Below are positions 23,833-31,171 of a DNA stretch of 64,000 nucleotides, in pieces; position 1 is the stretch's first letter; each line of letters begins with the position of its first letter. The stretch spans positions 87,107 to 151,106 of the forward strand of contig JBGALI010000011.1 of assembly GCA_044223975.1 (NCBI GenBank), given 5' to 3'. Position numbers and translations under genes: made by a program. The notes below the pieces were generated by a model. The model had not been told where the DNA came from, did no database searches, and worked only from the letters and a program-made list of their open reading frames with translations. The stretch is from CAZCPB01 sp044223975. GTDB lineage: Bacteria > Planctomycetota > Phycisphaerae > Phycisphaerales > UBA1924.

Positions 23833-23859
23833 CGGCTGCGGGTCGGGCCGGGTCGGCGG

Positions 23860-23865
23860 TACGCT
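23860..23865 (+). promoter_or_regulatory. -10 hexamer TACGCT upstream of the 23926 gene
   Basis: TACGCT lies 60 bases before ATG 23926, giving a leader of about 53 nt with GGAGGG as ribosome-binding site. Confidence 0.4.
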
Positions 23866-23925
23866 TGGTGAGAATGGAACGCGCGAGCCGGATTCGTTGG
23901 GGCGATCGGCGCGGAGGGATTCACC

Positions 23926-24417
23926 ATGACAGCGTTCGTGCGGCGCGAGAGGTACTGCGGGCGGATGACGCGGTTTGCGGGCTTGGTCACGCTGCGCGGC
24001 ACGCGTCTGAAGCGGTACGACACGACGATTGACGGCGGCGGTGTCGATGAGGCGTCGTACGCGCGTGGGATTGAGATGGCGGGGGAGATGCTGCCGCGGG
24101 AGGCGGTGGGGGCGGACCGGCCGGGCGTGGGGGTTCTGATCTGCCACACTGGAAGGGCGGTCGAGTACGTGGTGATGGGGTGGTGGGACCACCAGAACGA
24201 ACTCGTGATGCGCGTGCTGGTGCGCGACCGGGTCGTTGGCGCGGCGTGGCGAGACGGAGCGGGGGAGTGGTCGTTCTGCGTCTGGGACCTGGAGGTGATG
24301 TGGCACGAGCGCGAGGCGTACGTGCAGCACGTGCTGTCGCCCGCGGCGGGGGCGGATGTGGAGGGGTACCTGGTGGATGTGTGGGACGAAGAGGCGGAAG
24401 GGTCGCCGGCGCCGTGA
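23926..24417 (+). CDS. Hypothetical soluble protein between two META lipoproteins
   Basis: A 163-residue soluble protein with no signal peptide or membrane segment. GGAGGG precedes ATG 23926 by six bases. The sequence (RLKRYDTTIDGGGVDEASYA, GRAVEYVVMGWWDHQNEL, SFCVWDLEVMWHEREAYV) is rich in Trp, Val and acidic residues. It looks like a small alpha/beta domain, similar in style to hypothetical proteins found widely in planctomycetes. Its stop is 3 bases from the stop of the convergent META lipoprotein copy 2. I do not recognise a function. Confidence 0.65.
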   Translation: MTAFVRRERYCGRMTRFAGLVTLRGTRLKRYDTTIDGGGVDEASYARGIEMAGEMLPREAVGADRPGVGVLICHTGRAVEYVVMGWWDHQNELVMRVLVRDRVVGAAWRDGAGEWSFCVWDLEVMWHEREAYVQHVLSPAAGADVEGYLVDVWDEEAEGSPAP

Positions 24418-24420
24418 CGG

Positions 24421-24879
24421 CTACTTCTGACTGGCGGCGGCGAACATCAGCATCTTCAGGTCGCCCTTCGCGAACGTGAGCAACACCCCGTCGATGGTGA
24501 AGTAGTCGGCCTTGGAGAGGTCGGTGAGGAAGGCACTCTCGACGATGGTCTGTTGTGGGGTGCCGGTGCGGCCGGTGGTCATGGCGTTGCCGAACTTGAA
24601 GTTGCCGTTGGAAAGCAGGGACGGATCCACGAACGTGGTGAGAGTGTTCATGCCGGTGTAGCCGGTGATGTGGCCGTCGGCGGCGATGGTGAGGCTGGGC
24701 TTTCGTTCGCCGGGGTTCAGGTAGGAATCGATCTCGGCGCCGTCGAGGGTGACGAGTGTCCACGTGTTCGCGTACGCGGGGGTTGAGCCCGGGGCGGGGT
24801 GGCTGGCGCAGCCGGGCACGAAGGCGACGAGGACCGCGCCGATGAGCAACGCCAGAGATGCGAGAGAGCGCATGATCAA
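24421..24879 (-). CDS. META-domain lipoprotein, copy 2
   Basis: A 152-residue lipoprotein with lipobox VPGC and a META-like domain (ANTWTLVTLDGAEIDSYL, LTIAADGHITGYTGMNTLTT, MTTGRTGTPQQTIVESAFLT). It is paralogous to the lipoprotein at 23326. GGAG precedes the start; an alternative Met is two codons downstream. It lies directly downstream of topoisomerase VI B on the same strand with a 38-base gap, so co-transcription is possible. Function unknown; related domains occur in stress-induced outer-membrane proteins. Confidence 0.75.
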   Translation of the reverse strand: MIMRSLASLALLIGAVLVAFVPGCASHPAPGSTPAYANTWTLVTLDGAEIDSYLNPGERKPSLTIAADGHITGYTGMNTLTTFVDPSLLSNGNFKFGNAMTTGRTGTPQQTIVESAFLTDLSKADYFTIDGVLLTFAKGDLKMLMFAAASQK

Positions 24880-24917
24880 ACTCCGAAGGGGTGGCGCGGG
24901 GACGCGATGGCGAGCGG

Positions 24918-27371
24918 CTAGAAAAGACCGGGGCCTTCGTCGACGGGGACGAGCTTGCCGTTGACCAGACGCATTTTGGGCTTGGGCTTCTTGGACTGGG
25001 CGACGGGGGGAGCGGGCGCGGTTGTGGCGGCGGGCTTCTGCGAGGGAGGTGCTTTCTCTTTGGCGGGCGTTGACGCGGCTTCGCGCTCACGCTTGGGGTT
25101 CGTGGGCTTGGTGTTTGGCTTGGTGTCAGGTTTGGTATCGGGCTTGGCCGGGGGCGATTTGGCGGGTTTGGAGCGGGCCGAGGGCGCGGTGTCGATAAGG
25201 CGCGGCTCGTCTTCGTCGGCGCGGGCGAGGGAGGCGACTTTCAGTGCCGCGGCTTCGGCTTTGGACTGGGCGAACGGGTCGGGCTTGGGAGCCTTGGCGC
25301 CCGCGGCCTTCTGGTTCTTTGCGGCGATTTTCGATGAAGGCGAAGAGGGAGTAGAGGCAGGTGGGACACCTGCGCCACTAGCACGGGTCGACGGAGGGAG
25401 AGTCGGCGCGGCCTGCTCGACGATGATGACGCCTTCCTGGTCGCCGTCGTCCTCCTTGAGGGCCTTGCCCTCTTCGTCGAGCTGGAGGTCGGCGATGGCG
25501 GTGCGCTTGCGGGCCTGGGTTAGGAGGGCTTCGTAGAGCTTCTTGGCGTCGGTGCCGTTGATGGTGTTGATGGCCTTGGAGATCTCGCCGATGTAGCGCT
25601 CGAAGATGTCGCGGCGCTCGCCCTCGCGGCGCATCTTGAGGCGCTTGCGGAGGTAGGTGCCGAGCTTTCTGCCGCACTCCATAAGCGCGAGCTTCATCTC
25701 CTTGCGGATCTCGTCGTAGTCCGCGATGGCTTCCTTGGACTCGCTGGTGAAGGGGACCCACACGCTGGCCATGTGGATCATGATCACCAGGGGGCCGATG
25801 GGGACGGAGTTCTTGGGCTGCTGGAGGTCGTAGTTGCGCCAGTTGGTCTCGATCACGCCCTTGAAGCTCGAGCAGGCGGACTGCTGGTAGAGCAGCGGGA
25901 CGCGGTTGGCGAAGCGAATAACGCGCGAGGCTTCATCGCCGGGGAGCTCGCCGCCGAAGGCGATCGCGGATTCGATGAGGAAAGGGCGGCCGCGGTAAAC
26001 GGCGGGCTCGCGGCTGCTGGCGGCGTAGAACTCGGCGCGGACGCCCTTGAACATGCCCTTCAAGAGCTGCTGCACGCCGATGGGTGCGAGGCAGTCGGTA
26101 GGAGGCGGGGGCAGCTTGGAGTCCTGGAGCTCCTTGAAGAGCTTCTCAGCCTTCTCGTGGTCGATGTCGACGACCTTGGTGCGGCTGGTGACGCCGATTT
26201 TCTCGCAGAAGGACCCGGCGGTAGCGGAAGAAACGCGGCTGAACTTGTCCTGCAGGAAGTTGTAGAGCGTGTAACCGGACTTTTCGGTCTCGGCTTCCTT
26301 GAGCATCTGGAGAAGGATGCCGAGCTCAATGCCACGGGGGTGCGGCTGGATTTCCTTGGTCTCGGGCGGGAGCTCGGTGACGGCGCGGGGGAAGATGATG
26401 ACGCCGTTGGTCTCGGTGGTGGTGGAAGGCGCGGGGGGAGCGGGGAGTGGGGAGTCGGGAGTGGGGGAAGCGCCCTTGGCGTCAGTAGCTTTGGCGTCCT
26501 TGTCCTTCTGGCCCTTGGCGCCCTTCAGAAGCGGGACGTCCTCCTCTTCCTCGCTGACTTTCGTGGGAGGGACGAAGGTGATCTTGGCGTGCGGGTTGGC
26601 GATGGCGGTGAGGTCGAGGAACTCATCGACCGAGCCGCGGCCCTTCTGGTAACGACCCTCGAGCTCGATCGAGACGCTGGTGCCGGTGGGGTAGTCGGTG
26701 GGGGAGAGGAACGACCCCTGCTCCGAGAGCTCGCGCGTCCCCGCGGTGAGCTCGCGGAGGCGTTTGAGCGGGAAATCCTCGGTCTCCTCGTCGGTCGTGA
26801 CCTCGGCGCGGTTGGTCTTGGTGTTCATGGCCAGCTCGATGTGGTGAGCCGGCTTCTTGGCGCCCGGACGGGTGTGGATCACCATCGGCTTGCCGGTGGT
26901 GATGAGTCCGAACATGCCCGCGGCAGAGATTCCGATGCCCTGCTGGCCGCGGGACATCTTGAGTCGGTGAAACTTGGAGCCGTAGAGGAGGCGACCGAAG
27001 ATGTTCTCGACCTGCTTGCGGACGATGCCGGGGCCGTTGTCGATGACGGTGACGCGGTAGCGGGACTGCTTGGCCTCGCGCCCGCGGTCGGGTTGGAGGT
27101 CCTCGATGACGACGGTGATGTCGGGGAGGATGCCGGCTTCTTCGCATGCGTCGAGGGAGTTGTCGACGGCCTCCTTGACGGTGGTGAGGAGGGCCTTGCG
27201 AGGGTTGTCGAAGCCGAGCAGGTGGCGGTTTTTGGCGAAGAACTCGGAGACGGAGATATCGCGCTGCTTGGTCGCCATGGACTCGGCCGTGGCGCGCGGC
27301 GCAGGCTTGGACTTGCTCACGGGCTGGGTTCTCTCGGCGGACGGGGGATCCATCACCTCAGTGGACGACAT
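24918..27371 (-). CDS. top6B: DNA topoisomerase VI subunit B
   Basis: An 817-residue GHKL ATPase subunit. Bergerat motifs: KEAVDNSLDAC (Glu67, Asn71), VIDNGPGI (111-115) and SRGQQGIGISAAGMFGL (140-156). The H2TH-like FLQDKFSRVSSATAGSFCEKIG and the transducer block MASVWVPFTSESKEAIADYD, with its switch Lys, follow. It is much longer than archaeal subunits (about 530-620) because of a charged/Pro-rich insertion (about 270-330) and a Lys/Pro/Ala-rich C-terminal tail of about 180 residues, perhaps DNA-binding. AGGGAGG precedes the ATG. It pairs with subunit A at 20655. ATP binding dimerises it and drives strand passage. Confidence 0.95.
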   Translation of the reverse strand: MSSTEVMDPPSAERTQPVSKSKPAPRATAESMATKQRDISVSEFFAKNRHLLGFDNPRKALLTTVKEAVDNSLDACEEAGILPDITVVIEDLQPDRGREAKQSRYRVTVIDNGPGIVRKQVENIFGRLLYGSKFHRLKMSRGQQGIGISAAGMFGLITTGKPMVIHTRPGAKKPAHHIELAMNTKTNRAEVTTDEETEDFPLKRLRELTAGTRELSEQGSFLSPTDYPTGTSVSIELEGRYQKGRGSVDEFLDLTAIANPHAKITFVPPTKVSEEEEDVPLLKGAKGQKDKDAKATDAKGASPTPDSPLPAPPAPSTTTETNGVIIFPRAVTELPPETKEIQPHPRGIELGILLQMLKEAETEKSGYTLYNFLQDKFSRVSSATAGSFCEKIGVTSRTKVVDIDHEKAEKLFKELQDSKLPPPPTDCLAPIGVQQLLKGMFKGVRAEFYAASSREPAVYRGRPFLIESAIAFGGELPGDEASRVIRFANRVPLLYQQSACSSFKGVIETNWRNYDLQQPKNSVPIGPLVIMIHMASVWVPFTSESKEAIADYDEIRKEMKLALMECGRKLGTYLRKRLKMRREGERRDIFERYIGEISKAINTINGTDAKKLYEALLTQARKRTAIADLQLDEEGKALKEDDGDQEGVIIVEQAAPTLPPSTRASGAGVPPASTPSSPSSKIAAKNQKAAGAKAPKPDPFAQSKAEAAALKVASLARADEDEPRLIDTAPSARSKPAKSPPAKPDTKPDTKPNTKPTNPKREREAASTPAKEKAPPSQKPAATTAPAPPVAQSKKPKPKMRLVNGKLVPVDEGPGLF
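25357..25373. repeat. Short palindrome GCAGGTG-GGA-CACCTGC inside top6B
   Basis: A perfect 7-bp inverted repeat with a 3-base spacer lies in the low-complexity linker of topoisomerase VI B (encoding GAGVPPAS), beside GCGCCACTAGCAC. It resembles a REP-like insertion tolerated in a disordered region. Confidence 0.4.
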
Positions 27372-27394
27372 GAGCGGCCCTCCCTGGCTGCTGA

Positions 27395-27407
27395 AGCGTA
27401 GAGAATA
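27395..27407 (-). promoter_or_regulatory. Overlapping -10 candidates TATTCT/TACGCT upstream of top6B
   Basis: Two TANNNT hexamers, TATTCT (27402-27407) and TACGCT (27395-27400), lie 24-36 bases before the start at 27371. Either could give a short leader holding the AGGGAGG site. Confidence 0.4.
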
Positions 27408-27499
27408 GCGAGGAGCGGGCGGGTGGTCAGGTCGCGGGATGAATCGGCCAACCGGGCCCGAGTGGGAGAATCAAGGCTGGCGCCGGTGCGTGATCGCGG

Positions 27500-27742
27500 C
27501 TACGCGTCAGGCTCCGGGCCAGCCGGGGGAGGGCGCCGTACGGCGGTGCGGCGGTTGTGCCCCGCGGATTCTCGTTCACGCATTCGGCGGGTGATGACGC
27601 CCAGGGCGATGGGGAGACTGCCGAAGAACGTGACGCACACCAGCGCGAAAACGACCATCGCGAAGTCGTCGCGCATCGACCGCCACGCCCATACGAGGAT
27701 GGCGCCGTCGACGAGCAGGAGCGCGGCGATCGTGTACCTCAC
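27500..27742 (-). CDS. Small membrane protein with two transmembrane segments
   Basis: An 80-residue protein: GTG start at 27742, two hydrophobic helices (about 3-20 and 28-50), then an Arg-rich cytoplasmic tail (RRMRERESAGHNRRTAVRR). No family is recognised. A TACCAT -10 hexamer six bases before the GTG, without a ribosome-binding site, matches the leaderless pattern seen elsewhere in this window and supports it as a real gene. It is not clearly linked to its neighbours. Confidence 0.55.
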   Translation of the reverse strand: MRYTIAALLLVDGAILVWAWRSMRDDFAMVVFALVCVTFFGSLPIALGVITRRMRERESAGHNRRTAVRRPPPAGPEPDA

Positions 27743-27748
27743 GCGTGG

Positions 27749-27754
27749 ATGGTA
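27749..27754 (-). promoter_or_regulatory. -10 hexamer TACCAT, leaderless start of the small membrane protein
   Basis: TACCAT on the minus strand ends six bases before GTG 27742. Confidence 0.5.
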
Positions 27755-27863
27755 GAGGCGCGCGGGGGCGGCGCCGGATTTTCAACGAACCTCCCCCGGC
27801 CTCGGTCCTGGCGGACGGCGTCAACGCTCGGCCACCCCCTCCGCAAGGGCGGAGGAGAACCAT

Positions 27864-28295
27864 TCACCGCGCCGGCCGGATCTCGAGGCGCCAGTCCTCC
27901 GCGCCCGCGTCGATCGCGTTGCCGGGCAGGAAGACCTGGCTGCGCGAGGGGAGCTGGATCCAGCGCCAGTCGGGGCCCTTGGGCTCGTCGGGGATCGGCA
28001 CGCCGCTCTTATTGAGGAAGATGAATCGGTACTCGGCGCGGAGGTCGGCGCGGTCGGTGATGGCGCGGATGGGGACGACGACGCTCATGATGCGGGCGTG
28101 CTCGACCTTGGGGACGCCGTTGACGATCAGGCCCTGGAGTTCGCGGTCCACGACGATCTGGGGGTATGCCGCGGCGGGGAGCTGGTCGGGCTGGGAAGAC
28201 GCCGGGGCTTTCACCGTGTCGCAGCCGGTCAGGAGGAGCGAGGGGAGCGCGGCGGCGGCGAGCAGGGCGAGCGAGCGGCGGGTGATGCGGTTCAT
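27864..28295 (-). CDS. YcfL-like lipoprotein (DUF1425)
   Basis: A 143-residue lipoprotein (lipobox LLLTGC, Cys25). The domain (PQIVVDRELQGLIVNGVPKV, IMSVVVPIRAITDRADLRAEYRFIFLNKSG, PDWRWIQLPSRSQVFLPGNA) matches YcfL/DUF1425: an immunoglobulin-like beta-sandwich in which a DxxG near the start is followed by a quoted parent-sequence strand. In E. coli, ycfL is next to lpoB. Here it is the last gene of a same-strand unit with two LpoB-like lipoproteins and a COG3014-like protein, strengthening the assignment. AGGAG precedes the start. Its role is presumably envelope maintenance. Confidence 0.78.
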   Translation of the reverse strand: MNRITRRSLALLAAAALPSLLLTGCDTVKAPASSQPDQLPAAAYPQIVVDRELQGLIVNGVPKVEHARIMSVVVPIRAITDRADLRAEYRFIFLNKSGVPIPDEPKGPDWRWIQLPSRSQVFLPGNAIDAGAEDWRLEIRPAR

Positions 28296-28314
28296 GGGTC
28301 CTTCTCCTGTGTGT

Positions 28315-29817
28315 TCATCGCGGGCTGGCGGGCGGGGGCACGGGGGCCGTCACGCGGGCTTCGTTGACGAAGCCCATGCGGCGGAAGCCCCGGCGGTCGG
28401 TATGGACGCCGGGGTCTGCCGCGGCGCGGGGGGCGAGGGACTGGGCGGCGGGGATGCGGATGTAGCGGAGTCGGATCGGGTCGGTGGGGGGCGGGGGAGC
28501 AAGGTCGGCGATGGAAACGCCCGAGGCAGCGTCGCCCTCCACGGAGATCGTGATGCGCGTGCCCTGGGCGGGGATGAAGATCGGGGCGATGTAGGTGCGC
28601 TGCGGGAGGATCTCGCAGAAGCGAAGGTCGGCGCCGGCGGTGGCTTTAAGGGCCATGCCGGCAAGGGCGATGCCCAGGCCCGCGAGTCCCTGGGCGGTGC
28701 GCTCGGCGGAGGTGTTGCGCCCAAGGCCGGTGGTGGCGGTGATGAGACCGCCGGTCACGAGCACATCGCCGATGATGCTCTTGGCCTTGCGCACGTCCTC
28801 GAAGCTGTTCCACATGTGGTCCTGGGCCATCGCGTTGACATCGCAGGCCCAGGGGAACGATTCGGGCGCGGCGCCGTTGACCTGCACGACAAGGCGGCGG
28901 CCGTCGCTCGCGGTGCGCGGCACGAAGCGCGAGAGCGAGCCGTCGGGGCCGTAGCGGACCTTTTCGGGTCCGCGGCCGTAGTCGACGATCAGGACCGCGT
29001 TGGCCGTGCCGCTGCCGATGCGATCGGCGACTTCGCGGAGCGGGGGGTTGAGGGTGAAGGCCTCGCGGAAATCGTCCTGGGCTTCGGAGAGGCGGTCGGG
29101 GTCGGAACGGCCGAGCGCGTAGTTGGAGAGGCCGGCCATGGCGTAGCCGAACGCGAAGTTGGTCTTGGTGGGCGTGTAGCCGTGATCGATGTACCTGTCG
29201 TATTCGCCGGGGCGCACCTGCTCGCGCCTGGCGGCTTCGGCGGCGATTTCCTCCTTGGACTTCTTGCGGTCCTTGCCGTCGGCATCGCCGAAGTTCTTGA
29301 GCTGGAACAGAGAGGCGTCGGCGGCGGCGCGGGCGTTGTCCCACTGGCCGAGCTCGGCGTAATTGATCGAGGTGTAGGTGAAGGCCAGAGCCTGCTCGAA
29401 GGGCTCGCCCTTCCAGAAGATGGTGCCGCCCTCGCCCAGGAAGGAAGCCGCGACGGTCTGGTCGTCGTTGATGCCCTGGCGGCGCAGGGTCATAAACGTT
29501 TCAAAGAAGGGAGGCTCTGCCGCGGCGGGCGTCCCGGCGGCGAGGTTGACCATTCCGAGGCGCATGTTGTCGAGGACGTACTCGCGCTCGCGGCCGTCGG
29601 GCTTGGCGAGGTTCGACTCGAGGCCGGCCCGGGCGGTGGTGTAGTCGCCGCGCTCGACGGCATTGCGCAGGGCCATGTCGGGGACGTAGGAGGAGCAGGC
29701 AGGGACCGCGGCGATGATTGCGAGCAGAAGGAGGGACGAAGTGAGCGCGGAGAAGCGACCGTGCGGCCATACGCGGGGCGCTTCCGAGCGAGAAGGGCCG
29801 GGAGTCGGGGCGATCAT
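28315..29817 (-). CDS. COG3014-like envelope lipoprotein
   Basis: A 500-residue predicted lipoprotein (hydrophobic SLLLLAIIAAVPAC, Cys after about 40 residues). It has a tetratricopeptide-like N-terminal half (AVERGDYTTARAGLES, LGQWDNARAAADASLF, GYAMAGLSNYALGRSD) and a C-terminal half with GTANAVLIVDYGRGPEK and IFIPAQGTRITISVEGDA. This layout fits the uncharacterised COG3014 family, which often sits beside ycfL and lpoB homologues. The ATG overlaps the stop of the upstream LpoB-like gene (ATGA, 29814-29819 region), so translation is coupled. Probably a periplasmic scaffold; mechanism unknown. Confidence 0.72.
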   Translation of the reverse strand: MIAPTPGPSRSEAPRVWPHGRFSALTSSLLLLAIIAAVPACSSYVPDMALRNAVERGDYTTARAGLESNLAKPDGREREYVLDNMRLGMVNLAAGTPAAAEPPFFETFMTLRRQGINDDQTVAASFLGEGGTIFWKGEPFEQALAFTYTSINYAELGQWDNARAAADASLFQLKNFGDADGKDRKKSKEEIAAEAARREQVRPGEYDRYIDHGYTPTKTNFAFGYAMAGLSNYALGRSDPDRLSEAQDDFREAFTLNPPLREVADRIGSGTANAVLIVDYGRGPEKVRYGPDGSLSRFVPRTASDGRRLVVQVNGAAPESFPWACDVNAMAQDHMWNSFEDVRKAKSIIGDVLVTGGLITATTGLGRNTSAERTAQGLAGLGIALAGMALKATAGADLRFCEILPQRTYIAPIFIPAQGTRITISVEGDAASGVSIADLAPPPPTDPIRLRYIRIPAAQSLAPRAAADPGVHTDRRGFRRMGFVNEARVTAPVPPPASPR

Positions 29818-30419
29818 CAGTTGTACGCCTTTCCGACCGCGGCACGCTTGAACTCGAAGGAGCCGGTCCAGACGACCTCGCCGGTGGAGAGGTCGGAGAT
29901 GCGGTACTGGCAGTAGTACGCGTCGGTGCGGGCGCCGCCGGTGCTGGCGGTGACGGAGCGGAAGATCGCCTCCATGACGTGGGTGGGGGCGCGGAGCGAA
30001 GCGGCGCGCTCGGCCTCGGGGACGTTCACCTTGAGCTCGTCGAGACGCTCGACGGGGATCACGATGCGGATGTTGCGTTCCCGCGAGAGCTCCTGAATCG
30101 AAAACGAGTCGAGGACGCGGTACATGAGGTACCAGCGGTCGTTGTCGCGGAGCACATCCGAGGTGTAGTTGATCACCTTGCGGAGGGTGATGGTCAAAGG
30201 CGGGGACTGGGGCGTGCGGTTGGCGAGGAACGAGCTGGCCTTGAGCTGCTCGGTGATCTCGGTGGTGATCTCGGTCAGATCGGCGCTGGTGATGGAGGTG
30301 GATTCGCCGGAGGTGCGCGTGGCGGGCGCGCACGAGGGGGCGGCGAGCGCGAGCAGGAGGGAGATGATGGCGAGCGGGCGCAAGGCTTGGGTCCGTGCGG
30401 CGTGGCGCGCCGGGCTCAC
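29817..30419 (-). CDS. LpoB-like lipoprotein, copy 2
   Basis: A 200-residue lipoprotein (lipobox AAPSC, Cys30) with a LpoB/penicillin-binding-protein-activator-like domain: DLTEITTEITEQLKASSFLAN, LTITLRKVINYTSDVLRDND, SFSIQELSRERNIRIV and YYCQYRISDLSTGEVVWTGSFEFKR. The closing block D..TGEVVW.G.FEFKR is typical of the family. The start is GTG 30419 inside a 4-base GTGA overlap with the preceding copy. In E. coli, LpoB stimulates the peptidoglycan synthase PBP1B from the outer membrane. The partner here is unknown. Confidence 0.7.
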   Translation of the reverse strand: MSPARHAARTQALRPLAIISLLLALAAPSCAPATRTSGESTSITSADLTEITTEITEQLKASSFLANRTPQSPPLTITLRKVINYTSDVLRDNDRWYLMYRVLDSFSIQELSRERNIRIVIPVERLDELKVNVPEAERAASLRAPTHVMEAIFRSVTASTGGARTDAYYCQYRISDLSTGEVVWTGSFEFKRAAVGKAYN

Positions 30420-31024
30420 TTGTACGTCTGCTCGTACCTCTTGGAGAAGATGATCTGGCCGTCGCTGGCGCGCATCAGCTGAAAGTTGAGGTAGAAGCCG
30501 CGGGTATCGGGGCGATCGAGGCTGAAGGCGTTGCCGTTGAGGAAGTACGTGTAGTTTTCGTTGATCTTGCGGTCGCCGGGGGGAGCGCCCAGCTCGCGGG
30601 CGCGGAGGTCGTCGAAACGGGCCCGGTTCTCGACGACGCGGAAGTACTTGCGGAATTCGGCGCTGTTGAGCAGCATGTCGCGGCAGCGCTCGCGGACGAC
30701 CTCAAAGTCGGTGGTGGGCATGTTCGAGGTCTTGTTGGCGATGTCGCCGTAGACGAGCGTGCACAGGAACGCCTGGCCCTCGGGGCGCAGCTCGGTCTGC
30801 GAGAGCGTCTCGAGGTCCTTCATCAAAGCCTCGGCGACGCGGCTGCTGGCGTCGTAGAGATCGGCGACGTACATCTTGCCGGACTTCATCTCGGCCTCGG
30901 TCGTTTCGCCCGGGGGGACGCGCCCGGTCTGCTTGCCCTGGTAGGACTGGCAGCCGGTGGCGCCGGCGATGCCCAGCGCGGCGAACACGAGCAGTGCCGG
31001 ACGGGTGAGGTTCGTGATGCTCAT
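30416..31024 (-). CDS. LpoB-like lipoprotein, copy 1
   Basis: A 202-residue lipoprotein (MSITNLTRPALLVFAALG; lipobox GATGC, Cys25) of the LpoB-like family: MYVADLYDASSRVAEALMKD, LVYGDIANKTSNMPTTDFEV, MLLNSAEFRKYFRVV and GFYLNFQLMRASDGQIIFSK. First gene of the unit 31024-27864. GGAG is seven bases before ATG, and a TATGAT -10-like hexamer lies near 31085. Two divergent tandem copies suggest subfunctionalisation or a heteromeric activator. Whether a cognate class A penicillin-binding protein exists in this organism cannot be judged from the window. Confidence 0.75.
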   Translation of the reverse strand: MSITNLTRPALLVFAALGIAGATGCQSYQGKQTGRVPPGETTEAEMKSGKMYVADLYDASSRVAEALMKDLETLSQTELRPEGQAFLCTLVYGDIANKTSNMPTTDFEVVRERCRDMLLNSAEFRKYFRVVENRARFDDLRARELGAPPGDRKINENYTYFLNGNAFSLDRPDTRGFYLNFQLMRASDGQIIFSKRYEQTYK

Positions 31025-31171
31025 CGAAGACTCCGGTGCCGCGATGATCGTGGCGCGGCGGTTGTTTGTGCTTGAGAGAGACATCATACCGGTGCGCAGA
31101 CGGACCGGGGCCGACGCCGGCCGCGGTTGGAAAGCACGATGTGGAAGGATGCCCGCGTCCAGACTTTGCCG

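Noticed and set aside
25773..27401. 542-codon plus-strand frame opposite topoisomerase VI B
   Set aside because: Composition-driven antisense frame (Val/Gly/Glu/Leu repeats) without motifs or a start signal.
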